DNA of 64,000 bases from Kineosporia mesophila (GTDB lineage: Bacteria; Actinomycetota; Actinomycetes; Actinomycetales; Kineosporiaceae), in the NCBI RefSeq assembly GCF_021129235.1, contig NZ_JAJOMA010000028.1, positions 35,978-99,977 on the forward strand, in the 5' to 3' direction. Every line of letters begins with the position of its first letter. Position 1 is the first letter of the stretch. The position numbers and the translations under genes are program-made. Under the pieces are notes generated by a model, which saw nothing but the letters and a program-made list of their open reading frames with translations, was not told the origin of the DNA and did no database searches. Shown here piece by piece: positions 25,712 through 35,102 of this stretch.

Positions 25712-26950
25712 GTGATGACCGATACGCACCAGCGGGCGCGGCTCCTCGTCCCCGCCACCGTTCTCGCTCTGGCCGCCATGAGCGGCTGTGCGAGCCCGAC
25801 CAGTACCGCCGGTTCGGCGGTCGCCCCGAAAGTGGCGACGGCGGAGCCGGCGGCGCAGATCGCCGCGGCCACGCCGCTCACCGTGGCCGCGGCCATCTCG
25901 CAGCAGACCGGCAGCAGCCAGACCGTCCGGGGCTACGTGGTGGGTGAGCCCACCGCCACCAGCACGGTCAAGCGCAGTGGCTTCACCGGCGACACCGCCA
26001 TCGCCCTGGCCGACTCGGCGAGTGAGACCGACACCGCCGACATGCTTTACGTGCAGGTGACGAGCGCTTACCGGAGCGCGTACGGGCTGAAGACCAACCC
26101 GGGTCTGCTCGGCACCCGGCTCGACGTCACCGGCTCGCTGAGCGCCTACTTCTCCCATGCCGGACTGAAGTCGCCCACGGCGATCAGCGCGTCCGGGGTC
26201 ACCCCGACGACCACTCCCCCGACCGCCACCCCGACCACGACGTCCCCTCCCTCGTCCGGCATCGGCGACTACTACGACGACGCCGTCGGCAAGACCGGGA
26301 ACAGCCTGCACACGGCCCTGCACCAGATCATCTCCACCGACGTGCAGAAGCTGTCGTACGACCAGGTCTGGGACGCACTGAAAGTCACCGACCAGGACCC
26401 GAAGAACTCCGGCAACGTGATCCTGCTGTACAGCGGCACGAGCCGGTCCAAGAGCCTGAACGGCGGCGACGCCGACGACTGGAACCGCGAGCACGTCTGG
26501 GCCAAGTCGCACGGAGACTTCGGCACCGCCACCGGCCCGGGCACCGACCTGCACCACCTGCGCCCGGAAGACGTCACGGTGAACTCCGACCGCAGCAACA
26601 AAGACTTCGACGACGGCGGCTCCGAATCCGCCGAGGCGCCGGGCAACTTCACCGACTCCGACTCGTGGGAACCGCGCGACGCGGTGAAGGGCGACGTGGC
26701 CCGGATGATCTTCTACATGGCTGTGCGGTACGACGGCGGGGACGGTTTCGCCGACCTGACGCTCGACGAGAAAACCTCCGGCGGAACGGCTCCCCGCTTC
26801 GGCAAGCTCTCGACCCTGCTGGAGTGGAACGCGCAAGACCCGCCGGACAGCTTCGAGCAGAACCGCAACAACGTCATCTACGAGCGGTACCAGCACAACC
26901 GCAACCCGTTCATCGACCACCCGGAATGGGTCGACGCGGTTTTCGGCTGA
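25712..26950 (+). CDS. Secreted endonuclease I-type nuclease with N-terminal OB-like domain
   Basis: The 412-aa protein has a lipoprotein-like signal (LLVPATVLALAAMSGC, Cys as possible lipid site). An OB-fold-like module (VRGYVVGEPTATSTVKRSG through LLGTRLDVTGSLSAYF) follows, then a Thr/Pro linker. The C-terminal endonuclease I (EndA/NucM) domain at about residues 185-412 includes LSYDQVWDAL, the catalytic DDWNREHVWAKSHG, GTDLHHLRPEDVTVNSDRSN and RYQHNRNPFIDHPEWV. It degrades extracellular DNA or RNA. GGGGGA lies 8 bp before the GTG start. An ATG one codon later is the alternative. Confidence 0.9.
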   Translation: MMTDTHQRARLLVPATVLALAAMSGCASPTSTAGSAVAPKVATAEPAAQIAAATPLTVAAAISQQTGSSQTVRGYVVGEPTATSTVKRSGFTGDTAIALADSASETDTADMLYVQVTSAYRSAYGLKTNPGLLGTRLDVTGSLSAYFSHAGLKSPTAISASGVTPTTTPPTATPTTTSPPSSGIGDYYDDAVGKTGNSLHTALHQIISTDVQKLSYDQVWDALKVTDQDPKNSGNVILLYSGTSRSKSLNGGDADDWNREHVWAKSHGDFGTATGPGTDLHHLRPEDVTVNSDRSNKDFDDGGSESAEAPGNFTDSDSWEPRDAVKGDVARMIFYMAVRYDGGDGFADLTLDEKTSGGTAPRFGKLSTLLEWNAQDPPDSFEQNRNNVIYERYQHNRNPFIDHPEWVDAVFG

Positions 26951-26997
26951 CGGAAAAATCCTCGCCCCGGATTCCGGACCGACCCTAAGCTCGTCCC

Positions 26998-27678
26998 ATG
27001 GCAACGGTTTTCACCACTTCCGGCGGCATCGACATCAGCTACACCAGTACCGGCTCCGGGCCGGTACTGGTGTTGCTGCACGGCATGGGCGAGGGCGGGG
27101 TGAGCTGGGAACCCCTGCTCCCGGCCTTCGAGGCGGCCCATCGCGTGATCAACGTGACGCTACGCGGCCACTCCCCGAGCGCCTGGCCCACCGAGTACAG
27201 CTACCGCACGATGTTCGACGACGTCGCCGAGTTGCTGGACTCGCTCGGCCTCCGGGGCAGCACCGTGCTCGGCCACTCGCTGGGCGGCATGGTCGCGTTC
27301 CGGCTCGCGGTCGAGCGGCCCGACCTGGTCGGCCGGCTGGTGGTGGAAGACGTGGCCCCGGGCCCGCCCTTCGCGCCGCGCCAGATCCCGGACCGGCCCG
27401 AAGGCGACCTGCCGTTCGACTGGGAGATGCTTCTGCAGATGCGCTCACAGATCACCGCCGGCGACCTCGAGCTCCGCGAGCGGCTGTCCTCGGTCAAGGC
27501 ACCCACACTGATCATCGGCGGCGGCGAGACCAGCCACGTGTCCCAGGCACTGCTCACCGAGGCGGCGGCCCGCATCCCCGAGGCCGAGCTGATCACCCTC
27601 GGCGGTGGCCACGGCGTGCACGACAACCTTCCCGCGGAGTTCACCGAGACGGTGCTGACCTGGCTGGGTGACCACTGA
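26998..27678 (+). CDS. Alpha/beta hydrolase
   Basis: The 226-aa cytoplasmic hydrolase shows the oxyanion-hole motif LLHGMGEGG, the nucleophile elbow GHSLGGMVAF (Ser), a candidate acid Asp near VVEDVAPG or in the later strand (TLIIGGGETS), and catalytic His in GGGHGVHDNLP. It is slightly short for the family (usually 250-300 aa), with a reduced lid. The substrate is unknown. The stop is 4 bp before the Fur operator, so readthrough into fur is possible although the palindrome could form a terminator-like hairpin. Confidence 0.88.
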   Translation: MATVFTTSGGIDISYTSTGSGPVLVLLHGMGEGGVSWEPLLPAFEAAHRVINVTLRGHSPSAWPTEYSYRTMFDDVAELLDSLGLRGSTVLGHSLGGMVAFRLAVERPDLVGRLVVEDVAPGPPFAPRQIPDRPEGDLPFDWEMLLQMRSQITAGDLELRERLSSVKAPTLIIGGGETSHVSQALLTEAAARIPEAELITLGGGHGVHDNLPAEFTETVLTWLGDH

Positions 27679-27682
27679 AGAG

Positions 27683-27707
27683 CTTCTTTTGACAGGGTCA
27701 AAAGAAG
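27683..27707 (+). promoter_or_regulatory. Perfect 25-bp inverted repeat, probable Fur/CatR-type operator
   Basis: CTTCTTTTGAC, 3 bp, then its exact reverse complement. It ends 7 bp before the first possible start codon of the fur-family gene. A/T-rich palindromes of this kind are typical operators for Fur-family repressors; it probably mediates autoregulation and control of dps. Confidence 0.8.
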
Positions 27708-27714
27708 GCGTACA

Positions 27715-28143
27715 GTGATGGTCATGACGGATCCGACAGTGCTCCTGCGGGGCGCAGGCCTTCGCAGCACCGCACCTCGCCGGGCCGTTCTGGAGGCGCT
27801 GCTCACCCGCCCGCACGCCACGGTCACCGACCTGTCGCAGGCGATGGACGGGCAGCTCTCCAACCAGACCATCTACAACGCCCTGGATGATCTGGCGACC
27901 TCCGGCCTGGTCCGTCGGATCGAACCGGCCGGATCGCCCACCCGCTACGAGACGCGCGTGGGCGACAACCATCACCACCTGGTCTGCCGCTCGTGCGGCA
28001 CGGTCGTCGATGTCGACTGCCACACCGGTGAGGCGCCCTGCCTCAGGCCGGCCTCGCACCCGGGCTTCGCGCACGTCGACGAGGCCGAGTTGATCTGGTG
28101 GGGAATGTGCACCGCATGCGAAGAAAAGAGGTCCGTACCATGA
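27715..28143 (+). CDS. Fur-family metal/peroxide-responsive repressor
   Basis: The 142-aa regulator has the Fur winged helix ([51 protein letters not shown]) and a dimerisation domain with metal ligands: [23 protein letters not shown] and a second CxxC in MCTACEE. Actinobacterial FurA/CatR/PerR-type proteins sense peroxide or iron. Starts at GTG 27715, ATG 27718 or ATG 27724 are all possible. It overlaps dps by 4 bp, so both respond to the same perfect palindrome upstream. It is more probably a PerR/CatR-like peroxide sensor given the Dps partner, by inference. Confidence 0.92.
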   Translation: MMVMTDPTVLLRGAGLRSTAPRRAVLEALLTRPHATVTDLSQAMDGQLSNQTIYNALDDLATSGLVRRIEPAGSPTRYETRVGDNHHHLVCRSCGTVVDVDCHTGEAPCLRPASHPGFAHVDEAELIWWGMCTACEEKRSVP

Positions 28144-28616
28144 CCGAGACGCTGAACACCCGGAGCAACGGTTTCCACGCCTCCCACTTCCTGGCCGACA
28201 ACCTCCAGCGGGTCCTGGTCGACCTGGTGGCCCTGCACCTCTACGGCAAGCAGGCCCACTGGAACATCGTGGGCAAGAACTTCCGCGACCTGCACCTGCA
28301 ACTCGACGAGCTGGTCGACGTGGCGCGCGAGCACAGCGACACGATCGCCGAGCGCATGCGCGCCCTCGGCGTGCTGCCCGACGCCGGCCCGAAAACCGTT
28401 GCTTCGCAGTCCACACTGACCGACTTCGGCACCGGCGAGGTGGACACGGCCGACGCCGTCGACCGCATCACCGGGCTGATCGGCGAGGCCGCCACCACGG
28501 TGCGCGCCGTACACGACGACGTGGACAAGGAAGACCCGACCACGGCCGACCTGCTCCATGCGGTCCTGCACGACCTGGAGAAGCAGGCCTGGCTGATCAG
28601 GTCCGAGAACCGCTGA
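28140..28616 (+). CDS. dps: Dps-family ferritin-like DNA-protection protein
   Basis: The 158-aa protein has the four-helix Dps fold with the ferroxidase signature [43 protein letters not shown], in which the His, Asp and Glu ligands are intact. Dps dodecamers oxidise and store iron using peroxide and protect DNA. ATG overlaps the fur stop (ATGA), so synthesis is coupled to its repressor. The last 20 bp overlap the convergent mug gene. Confidence 0.94.
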   Translation: MTETLNTRSNGFHASHFLADNLQRVLVDLVALHLYGKQAHWNIVGKNFRDLHLQLDELVDVAREHSDTIAERMRALGVLPDAGPKTVASQSTLTDFGTGEVDTADAVDRITGLIGEAATTVRAVHDDVDKEDPTTADLLHAVLHDLEKQAWLIRSENR

Positions 28617-29193
28617 TCCCGGCCGCCACACCCAGCTGACGGAAGGCCTCGGCCAGTTCCGGCAGCTGGGTGTGTGCGTTCAGCCCACTCGGGTTGGGCG
28701 CCACCCAGACCTCGGCGTCGTGCAGGTTCTCCGGCTGCCGACCGGTTTTCGCCTTCGGCGCCGCGAAAGCCGTTCGGTAGGCCGTGATCCCGAGGAACGC
28801 GACCACCTGGGGCCGGGCCCGCGCAATCAGATCGTCCAGCCGCCGGGCCCCCTCGAGAAGTTCCTCCGGCCGCAGCTCGTCGGCCCGCGCCGTGGTGCGG
28901 TGGGCCATGTTCGAGATGCCGAGGCCGCGATCGATCAGGTGCTGCCGGTCTTCCTCCGCATACCCCGCCGAGGCGTCGATCAGCCGGTCGGTGAGGCCGG
29001 AACGGTACAGCGCCGGGTAGAACCGGTTGCCGCGCCGGGCGAAGTGGGCCTGCACGGCGGCGGTCCACAGCCCCGGATTGATGCCGACGAACAGCAGCTT
29101 CAGACCCGGGCCGAGCAGATCGGGAACCGTGGTGTCGCGGTACGACTCCAACTGCTCACGCGAAAATGACACTTTGCCCGGATCTGCCGCCAC
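28597..29193 (-). CDS. mug: G/U mismatch-specific uracil-DNA glycosylase
   Basis: The 198-aa repair enzyme has the Mug/TDG motifs [14 protein letters not shown] (motif 1, catalytic Asn in INPG), [28 protein letters not shown] and motif 2 [11 protein letters not shown]. It removes uracil and ethenocytosine opposite guanine. Starts with GTG 29193. The 3' end overlaps dps by 20 bp in convergent orientation. The gap to the upstream doxX stop is 9 bp, so it may be cotranscribed with doxX. Confidence 0.93.
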   Translation of the reverse strand: MAADPGKVSFSREQLESYRDTTVPDLLGPGLKLLFVGINPGLWTAAVQAHFARRGNRFYPALYRSGLTDRLIDASAGYAEEDRQHLIDRGLGISNMAHRTTARADELRPEELLEGARRLDDLIARARPQVVAFLGITAYRTAFAAPKAKTGRQPENLHDAEVWVAPNPSGLNAHTQLPELAEAFRQLGVAAGISGSRT

Positions 29194-29202
29194 ACCTGCA
29201 CT

Positions 29203-29577
29203 CTAGAAGCTGTTCGGGCCGAACCGCAGGATGGCCACGAACAGGGCCAGGAGACCGAGCACCAGTGCCGGCACCGACCCGGAGGTCTCGCCGCGACGCA
29301 GGTGCACGACCACGGCACCGGCCATGGTCAGGGCCAGTCCGGCGGCCGCGAGCGGCGTGAGCACCGGGGCGATGTCCAGGGCGGCGGGCAGGATCAGCCC
29401 GATCGCACCCAGCACCTCGACCGCGCCGATCAGCTTCACCTGGGTGCCGGTGAAGTCCTCGGCCCAGCCCATACCGCTCTCGATGAGCTTGGACTTCGGC
29501 TGAGCCACCTTCATCGCGCCGGCTGCGGCGAAGGCTGCCGCGAGCACTCCCGCGATCACCCACAGAACAACGTTCAT
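29203..29577 (-). CDS. DoxX-family membrane protein
   Basis: The 124-aa protein has four hydrophobic helices with the DoxX pattern (AAAFAAAGAMKVAQPKSKLIESGMGW; LIGAVEVLGAIGLILPAAL; LALTMAGAVVVHLRRGE). DoxX/SURF4-like proteins are associated with thiol or oxidant stress responses. The ATG at 29577 is chosen because GGAG lies upstream at proper distance; the 8-codon longer frame is rejected. It is divergent from a MarR regulator with two identical-pattern operators between them. Confidence 0.88.
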   Translation of the reverse strand: MNVVLWVIAGVLAAAFAAAGAMKVAQPKSKLIESGMGWAEDFTGTQVKLIGAVEVLGAIGLILPAALDIAPVLTPLAAAGLALTMAGAVVVHLRRGETSGSVPALVLGLLALFVAILRFGPNSF

Positions 29578-29600
29578 CACTGCACTCCCCTGGTCGCCCA

Positions 29601-29616
29601 ACTTGATTCTTCAAGT
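29601..29616. promoter_or_regulatory. MarR-type operator, copy 1
   Basis: ACTTGA-N4-TCAAGT, a perfect inverted repeat, 24 bp upstream of doxX. The same pattern recurs 33 bp away. It probably represses doxX when bound. Confidence 0.8.
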
Positions 29617-29633
29617 GACGCTAGTGGGCTGTG

Positions 29634-29649
29634 ACTTGAAGGGTCAAGT
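29634..29649. promoter_or_regulatory. MarR-type operator, copy 2
   Basis: A second ACTTGA-N4-TCAAGT, centred 33 bp (about three helical turns) from copy 1 and 25 bp upstream of the marR start. The phasing suits two dimers on one face of the DNA. Confidence 0.8.
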
Positions 29650-29674
29650 AACAAAACTGTCCTAGGCTGGACTC

Positions 29675-30184
29675 ATGAGCGACCCCGGCCCCGAGCCCCG
29701 CTGGCTCGACGACGAAGAGCGGGCCGCCTGGCGCGCCATGGCCGGCATCGTCTTCGGGCTCCCGGCCGCCCTGGACGCCCAGCTCCAGCGCGACGCCGGC
29801 GTCACCCATTTCGAGTACACGGTGATGGCGGCCCTGTCCGAGACGCCGGGGCGCACCCTGCGCATGAGTTACCTGGCGATCCTGGCCAACGGCTCGCTGT
29901 CCCGGCTGTCGCACGTGGTGAAGCGGCTGGAGCGGCAGGGCTGGGTCGAGCGGGCCCCCGACCCGAGCGACGGGCGGTACACCACGGCCACGCTGACCGA
30001 GGCGGGCTGGGAGAAGGTCGTCGCCACCGCGCCCGGGCACGTCGAGGCCGTGCGGCAGCTGGTGCTCGACCCGCTGTCGAAGACCCACGTGCGGCAGATG
30101 CGCGAGATCGGCACGCGGATCTCCCACGGCCTGAGCCCGGAAGGATCCTGCGCCGCCTGGCCCTCACCCACCAGCGACGAATGA
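29675..30184 (+). CDS. MarR-family transcriptional regulator
   Basis: The 169-aa protein has a winged helix-turn-helix: HFEYTVMAALSETPGRTLRMSYLA, recognition helix SLSRLSHVVKRLERQGWVER, and wing APDPSDGRYTTATLTEAGWEKV. The preceding helix (EERAAWRAMAGIVFGLPAALDAQLQRD) forms the dimer interface. It probably represses itself and the divergent doxX via the two ACTTGA-N4-TCAAGT sites, with release by an oxidant or phenolic ligand. No Cys is present in the DNA-binding core; one lies near the C-terminus (EGSCAAW). Confidence 0.9.
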   Translation: MSDPGPEPRWLDDEERAAWRAMAGIVFGLPAALDAQLQRDAGVTHFEYTVMAALSETPGRTLRMSYLAILANGSLSRLSHVVKRLERQGWVERAPDPSDGRYTTATLTEAGWEKVVATAPGHVEAVRQLVLDPLSKTHVRQMREIGTRISHGLSPEGSCAAWPSPTSDE

Positions 30185-30238
30185 TCGCCTAGTCTGACCG
30201 CGATCGAACCGTCGGCATCGGATGAAAGGCCAGCATCC

Positions 30239-31804
30239 TTGGCGAAACGCACGCCCCGGGTGCTCGCCGCGATGGTGCTGCCCGCGCTGGTCGCCTGCCT
30301 GCTGGCCGCGCTGCGGCATCCCCGCGTCGTCTACACCTCGGACTCCACGGCGCAGCAGTCGATCGTGCGCACCTGGCTGGACGTGGGCCACGGCGTCACG
30401 CACCTGCCGGCCGACACCTGGCTGTTCAAGTTCCCGCTCTACCTGGTGATCGAGCAGTTCGACCTCGCCCCGACCACCAAACTGCTGATCGCGGTGCTGG
30501 TGCTGACCGCCGCGACGTTCGCGGTGCTCGGTGCCGGGGCAATGCTGCTCGCGCCGCGGGCCCGCTGGTACGAGCTGGCCGCGCCACTGCTCTTCCTGGC
30601 CGCGATGAACGGTGGCATCGGCTCCAACCGCAACCTCTCCAACTACCGCAACATCGAGCTCGGCCTGTGCTTCCTGCTGCTGGCCCTGGCGGCGCGGTAC
30701 CTGGACGGCCACGGGTCCCTGCGGTGGTGGGTGCTGCCGATCACCGTCGGGCTGACCCTGTTCTGGTTCGACGACCCGTACTTCCAGGTGCTCATGGCCG
30801 CGCCGCTGACGGTGCTGGCCCTGGCCTGGTTCGTGCTGCGCACCCGCGACCGCCGCCTGCTCGTCCTGGCCGGCTGCCTGCTCGTCTCGTTCCTGCTGCT
30901 GCCGTTGCTGCAGTGGGGCATCGGGGTGTTCGGCCTGGAGATCGACCACACCCAGCAGCTCTCCCCCACCCTCGAGTCGGTCTCGTCCGGCCTCGGCCGG
31001 TTCGCTCACGACACGGCCACCCAGCTCGGGGTCGAGCGCTGGCGCGACGCCTCGGCCCTGCTGATCACCGCCGACGTGCTGACGGTGCTGGTCCTCGCCC
31101 TGCTGCTGGCCGGATCGGCGATCGGCGCGGTGTGGTTCTGGCGTTCCCGCGAGCTGATCCCGTTCGCCGTCGCGGTGAACTGGCCGCTGGCCTTCCTCGG
31201 CACTCTCGTGCAGGAAGGTCACCCCAGCCGCTACCTCATCCTGGCGCCCTACGGTCTCGTCGTCACCGCGGTGATCCTGCTGCCCCGCCTGCGTGAGCGG
31301 GCGCCCACCCGGGTGGGCCGCCCCCGGACGCTGGTGATCGTCCTCAGTTGTGCCGCCCTGGTGAGCACCGCCTGGGGCGCCACCTCCGCGCTCGAGGTGA
31401 GCCGGCGTCCCTCCGACGCCCTGGTCGCACAGAGCCAATTGATGGACGAGGTGACCGCCACCGGTGTTCTCAAGGGTTTCGCTCCCTACTGGTACGGCAA
31501 CGTCACCAGCTACCTGACCGGGGGCAGACGCACCGTCTACGAGCTGGAGTGCACGCACGGCGAGATGAAGACCCGCTCGTGGGTGAGCGACACGGCGCGG
31601 CTGACCCGGCCCGCGCAGCGCACGTTCCTGATCTGGGTGCCGGGCTACTACGAACCGCACGGCTGCACGGAGGCGGCCTGGAACCAGGTGCTGGGCGAAC
31701 CCGCCCAGGTGACCACCCTGGACGACGGCGTGCAGGTCCGGGTGTACGACTACGACATCGGCCGGCTCTGGGAGTCGGTACCGGACGGGCTCAGGCGCTC
31801 TTGA
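30239..31804 (+). CDS. Multi-pass membrane protein, possibly GT-C glycosyltransferase-like
   Basis: The 521-aa protein has about ten hydrophobic helices and an extracytoplasmic C-terminal part with two Cys (YELECTHGEM; EPHGCTEAAW). An acidic motif soon after the first helix (VVYTSDST) and FWFDDPYF in a loop recall GT-C enzymes, but no diagnostic family was recognised. TTG at 30239 is the start, with AAAGG upstream. The 3' end overlaps the convergent PP2C gene by 14 bp. A role in cell-envelope glycan or lipid modification is possible, not shown. Confidence 0.75.
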   Translation: MAKRTPRVLAAMVLPALVACLLAALRHPRVVYTSDSTAQQSIVRTWLDVGHGVTHLPADTWLFKFPLYLVIEQFDLAPTTKLLIAVLVLTAATFAVLGAGAMLLAPRARWYELAAPLLFLAAMNGGIGSNRNLSNYRNIELGLCFLLLALAARYLDGHGSLRWWVLPITVGLTLFWFDDPYFQVLMAAPLTVLALAWFVLRTRDRRLLVLAGCLLVSFLLLPLLQWGIGVFGLEIDHTQQLSPTLESVSSGLGRFAHDTATQLGVERWRDASALLITADVLTVLVLALLLAGSAIGAVWFWRSRELIPFAVAVNWPLAFLGTLVQEGHPSRYLILAPYGLVVTAVILLPRLRERAPTRVGRPRTLVIVLSCAALVSTAWGATSALEVSRRPSDALVAQSQLMDEVTATGVLKGFAPYWYGNVTSYLTGGRRTVYELECTHGEMKTRSWVSDTARLTRPAQRTFLIWVPGYYEPHGCTEAAWNQVLGEPAQVTTLDDGVQVRVYDYDIGRLWESVPDGLRRS

Positions 31805-32645
31805 GCATCCCGGGGGCGGCGCTCTTGACCTCCGCCACCTTCTGCTCGGCCGCCTCGATGGCCCCTTCACCCAGCTCCTGGGCCGACCCGACGAACTCGC
31901 CGTCCACCGTGGGGGCGGCGTCCTCGTCCACCACGTCACCGATCACGCAGGTGACGTTGTCCGGGGCGCCGGCCTTGAGCGCGAGCGCGATCAGCCGGTC
32001 GATGGCCTTGCCCGCGTGCCTGGTGCTCGCCAGCGTCTTCTGGATGGCCTCACCGGCCACGTAGTCGCTGAGCCCGTCGCTGCACAGCAGGTAGCGGTCG
32101 CCGGGCACGGCCTCGTGCAGGGAGACCTCGGCCGTGCCGCCGTCGTCACCGCCGCGCAGCACCCGCAGCAGCACGCTGCGCTGGGGGTGCTGGGGGATCA
32201 GCTTGGGGTCGAGCCAGCCCTTGTCGGCGAGCATCTGCACGTAGGTGTCGTCGTGCGTCAGCTGGGTCATCTCCCGGTTGCGCATGACGTAGGCCCGGGA
32301 GTCGCCGATGTTGGTCAGGGCGATGGTGTCGTGGTGGATGAGCATCGCGGTGAGCGTGGTGCCCATCCCACCCAGGGCCGCGTTGTTCTCGATGGCCCGG
32401 GCGAGGCGCTGGTCGGCGAACTCGACCGCACCGACGATGTCACGCTCCGGCCCGAACAACGAGAGGTGGTCGTCGAGGTAGGCGACGGTACGGGCCACGA
32501 TGGCGCTGGCGACCTCGCCGAAGTCATGGCCACCCATGCCGTCGGCAACGAGGAACAGTCGTCGGCCAATGAAGCCGGAGTCCTCGTTGTTCGTACGCCG
32601 CAACCCGGGATGCGTCTTGACGCACGCACGAATCCGCAGCGCCAT
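31791..32645 (-). CDS. PP2C-family Ser/Thr protein phosphatase
   Basis: The 284-aa cytoplasmic phosphatase has the PP2C metal and phosphate motifs THPGLRRTNNEDSGFI, LFLVADGMGGHDFGEVAS, LTNIGDSRAYVMRN, LLCSDGLSDYV and APDNVTCVIGDV. It reverses phosphorylation by Hanks-type kinases; the PstP/PppA branch is the closest. It lacks the C-terminal transmembrane helix of PstP, ending instead in an Ala/Glu-rich tail (AIEAAEQKVAEVKSAAPG). The ATG at 32645 has GGAGG upstream. Confidence 0.93.
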   Translation of the reverse strand: MALRIRACVKTHPGLRRTNNEDSGFIGRRLFLVADGMGGHDFGEVASAIVARTVAYLDDHLSLFGPERDIVGAVEFADQRLARAIENNAALGGMGTTLTAMLIHHDTIALTNIGDSRAYVMRNREMTQLTHDDTYVQMLADKGWLDPKLIPQHPQRSVLLRVLRGGDDGGTAEVSLHEAVPGDRYLLCSDGLSDYVAGEAIQKTLASTRHAGKAIDRLIALALKAGAPDNVTCVIGDVVDEDAAPTVDGEFVGSAQELGEGAIEAAEQKVAEVKSAAPGMLKSA

Positions 32646-33094
32646 GGCGCCTCCGCTCACTCTGCGATCTTGCCGGTGAAGATTACTGTTCAACTGCAGC
32701 TGGGGCTAGGGCCCAGATACAACCCAAACGGTAGGTACCGTTACAAGCCGAGGTGCTGTCCTTGGCGCATTCCCTCACGATCCTCCGCAGATGACACGTA
32801 ATTCTGCACATGTCTTAGCAGAGGGCGACCCTCGCGGCACGTCGTGCCATGTCGTACCGGTCCCCCTGAGATTCTGTGAACCTCGGAAGACGGACCGGTC
32901 GTTCTGGCCCGAGGAATACCTCGGCGTCACCCGAGTTACCATCGATGTGTCGCCAGAAGCGACCGTCCTCCAGCACCGGGCGCTGACGCACGTGGCCGAC
33001 CGGGCCTCACCGTGCGTCCATCGACATCTGGTCGCTGCTACGGCCCTGCCCCGGGACCGCGCGACCGTAGACGCATGAGAGAAGACTTTCCACA
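32646..33094. other. Non-coding divergent region between PP2C and ilvD
   Basis: About 450 bp without a convincing gene. A 95-codon plus-strand frame (32791-33078) is Arg/His/Cys-rich and not protein-like. Small inverted repeats exist (for example CTCGG/CCGAG around 32930), but no clear riboswitch, leader peptide rich in branched-chain codons, or terminator was identified. It presumably holds the promoters of both flanking genes. Confidence 0.5.
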
Positions 33095-34942
33095 ATGACA
33101 CAGCTCCGGTCGGCCACCTCGACCAGCGGTCGCAACATGGCGGGAGCGCGGGCGCTCTGGCGCGCGACCGGCATGACCGACAACGACTTCGGCAAGCCGA
33201 TCGTGGCCATAGCCAACTCGTTCACCGAGTTCGTGCCCGGCCACGTGCACCTTCGTAATGTGGGCCAGATCGTCGCGGAGTCGATCCAGGAGGCCGGGGC
33301 GGTCTCCAAGGAGTTCAACACCATCGCCGTGGACGACGGCATCGCGATGGGCCACGGCGGCATGCTCTACTCGCTGCCCAGCCGTGAGCTGATCGCCGAC
33401 GCGGTCGAGTACATGGTGAACGCGCACTGCGCCGACGCCCTGGTCTGCATCTCCAACTGCGACAAGATCACCCCGGGCATGCTGCTCGCGGCGCTGCGGC
33501 TCAACATCCCCACCGTGTTCGTCTCCGGTGGCCCGATGGAGGCCGGCAAGACCACGGCCATCGAGGGCATCGTGCACTCCAAGCTCGACCTGGTCGACGC
33601 CATGGTCGCGGCCGCCGACCCGCGCATCAGCGACGACCAGCTCGACGTGATCGAGCGCTCGGCCTGCCCCACCTGCGGTTCCTGCTCGGGCATGTTCACC
33701 GCCAACTCGATGAACTGCCTGACCGAGGCGATGGGCCTGTCACTGCCCGGCAACGGTTCCACGCTGGCCACCCACGAGGCCCGGCGCCAGCTGTTCAAGG
33801 ACGCCGGCACCGTGGTCGTCGACCTGGCCAGCCGTTACTACGGCAAGGACGACGAGTCGGTGCTGCCGCGCAATGTGGCCAGCCGCTCGTCCTTCGAGAA
33901 CGCCGTGGCCCTGGACGTGGCGATGGGCGGCTCGACCAACACGGTGCTGCACCTGCTGGCCGCCGCCCGCGAGGCCGAGATGGACTTCACCGTCTCCGAC
34001 ATCGACGCGATCTCCCGCAAGGTGCCCTGCCTTTCCAAGGTGGCGCCGAACTCGCCGAAGTTCCACATGGAAGACGTGCACCGGGCCGGCGGCATCCCCG
34101 CCATCCTCGGTGAGCTGAACCGGGGCGGGCTGCTGCACACCGACGTGAGGCCGGTGCACAGCGCGGACATGAAGACCTGGCTCGACGAGTGGGACATCCG
34201 CGGCGGCTCGCCCTCGCAGCGGGCGCTGGAGCTGTTCAAGGCCGCGCCCGGTGGCGTGCGCACGGTCGAGCCGTTCTCCACCCAGAACGAGTGGGGCTCG
34301 CTCGACACCGACGCGGCCGAGGGCTGCATCCGCGACATCGAGCACGCCTACACGGTCGACGGCGGCCTGGCCATCCTCTTCGGCAACCTCGCCCCCGACG
34401 GCTGCGTGGTCAAGACCGCCGGTGTGCCCGAGGCGGTCTGGAAGTTCACCGGCAAGGCCATCGTCTTCGAGAGCCAGGAAGCCGCGGTCGACGGCATCCT
34501 CGGCAAGAAGGTCGTCGAGGGCGACGTGGTCGTCATCCGCTACGAGGGCCCCAAGGGCGGTCCGGGTATGCAAGAGATGCTTTACCCCACCTCGTTCCTG
34601 AAAGGCCGCGGCCTGGGCCAGAAATGCGCCCTGATCACCGACGGCCGGTTCTCCGGCGGCACGAGTGGCCTCTCCATCGGCCACGTCTCGCCCGAGGCGG
34701 CCGGTGGCGGCCTGATCGCCCTGGTCGAAGACGGTGACCAGATCTCCATCGACATCCCGAACCGCCAGATCTCGCTGGACGTCGACGAACTCGTGCTCGA
34801 CCAGCGCCGCACGGCCCAGGAGAAGCGCGACAAGCCCTACTCGCCGACCGACCGCCAGCGTCCGGTCTCGGCGGCCCTGCGCGCCTACGCGTCCATGGCC
34901 ACCGCGGCCTCGGACGGCGCGTACCGGCGGGTGCCGGAGTAG
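33095..34942 (+). CDS. ilvD: Dihydroxy-acid dehydratase
   Basis: The 615-aa enzyme converts dihydroxy-acids to 2-keto acids in valine, isoleucine and leucine synthesis. It carries the iron-sulfur cysteines and conserved segments: [44 protein letters not shown], and C-terminal [21 protein letters not shown]. The length (about 615) and motif set suit the long, E. coli-like IlvD class. A strong terminator follows 15 bp after the stop, so it is monocistronic. Confidence 0.96.
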   Translation: MTQLRSATSTSGRNMAGARALWRATGMTDNDFGKPIVAIANSFTEFVPGHVHLRNVGQIVAESIQEAGAVSKEFNTIAVDDGIAMGHGGMLYSLPSRELIADAVEYMVNAHCADALVCISNCDKITPGMLLAALRLNIPTVFVSGGPMEAGKTTAIEGIVHSKLDLVDAMVAAADPRISDDQLDVIERSACPTCGSCSGMFTANSMNCLTEAMGLSLPGNGSTLATHEARRQLFKDAGTVVVDLASRYYGKDDESVLPRNVASRSSFENAVALDVAMGGSTNTVLHLLAAAREAEMDFTVSDIDAISRKVPCLSKVAPNSPKFHMEDVHRAGGIPAILGELNRGGLLHTDVRPVHSADMKTWLDEWDIRGGSPSQRALELFKAAPGGVRTVEPFSTQNEWGSLDTDAAEGCIRDIEHAYTVDGGLAILFGNLAPDGCVVKTAGVPEAVWKFTGKAIVFESQEAAVDGILGKKVVEGDVVVIRYEGPKGGPGMQEMLYPTSFLKGRGLGQKCALITDGRFSGGTSGLSIGHVSPEAAGGGLIALVEDGDQISIDIPNRQISLDVDELVLDQRRTAQEKRDKPYSPTDRQRPVSAALRAYASMATAASDGAYRRVPE

Positions 34943-34957
34943 AGGCAACTGACAGGG

Positions 34958-34999
34958 TCGGGCCTTCCGGGTGTCCCCGGGAGGCCCGATGCCGTTTTG
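34958..34999 (+). terminator. Rho-independent terminator of ilvD
   Basis: TCGGGCCT...GGAGGCCCGA hairpin (about 14 bp stem with one mismatch, short TGT-type loop) ending at 34989, followed by GCCGTTTT. It isolates ilvD from the toxin-antitoxin-like pair. Confidence 0.88.
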
Positions 35000-35031
35000 A
35001 CACAGCCCAAGGGAGTAACCTGACAACGAAC

Positions 35032-35056
35032 TTGCACTTAGCGATCCTAAGTGCAA
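35032..35056 (+). promoter_or_regulatory. 25-bp inverted repeat upstream of the HTH/PIN pair
   Basis: TTGCACTTAG, 5 bp, then its exact reverse complement, 46 bp before the start of the HTH gene. It is probably the operator bound by the HTH protein (or the HTH-PIN complex) for conditional autoregulation. Confidence 0.75.
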
Positions 35057-35102
35057 ACCTGTTGGGGCGGAGATACTCGTCGTAGTTGCCGGAGGTGGAT
35101 CC

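Noticed and set aside
30164..31939. 591-codon minus-strand frame rich in Gln/Arg/His
   Set aside because: Antisense to the membrane protein gene at 30239-31804, with unnatural composition.
32791..33078. 95-codon frame upstream of ilvD as a possible gene or leader peptide
   Set aside because: No run of Ile/Val/Leu codons, no ribosome site, and Arg/His/Cys-rich composition.
34997..35021. TTGACA...TAACCT promoter for the HTH/PIN pair
   Set aside because: The hexamers are only 13 bp apart and TTGACA overlaps the ilvD terminator tail.
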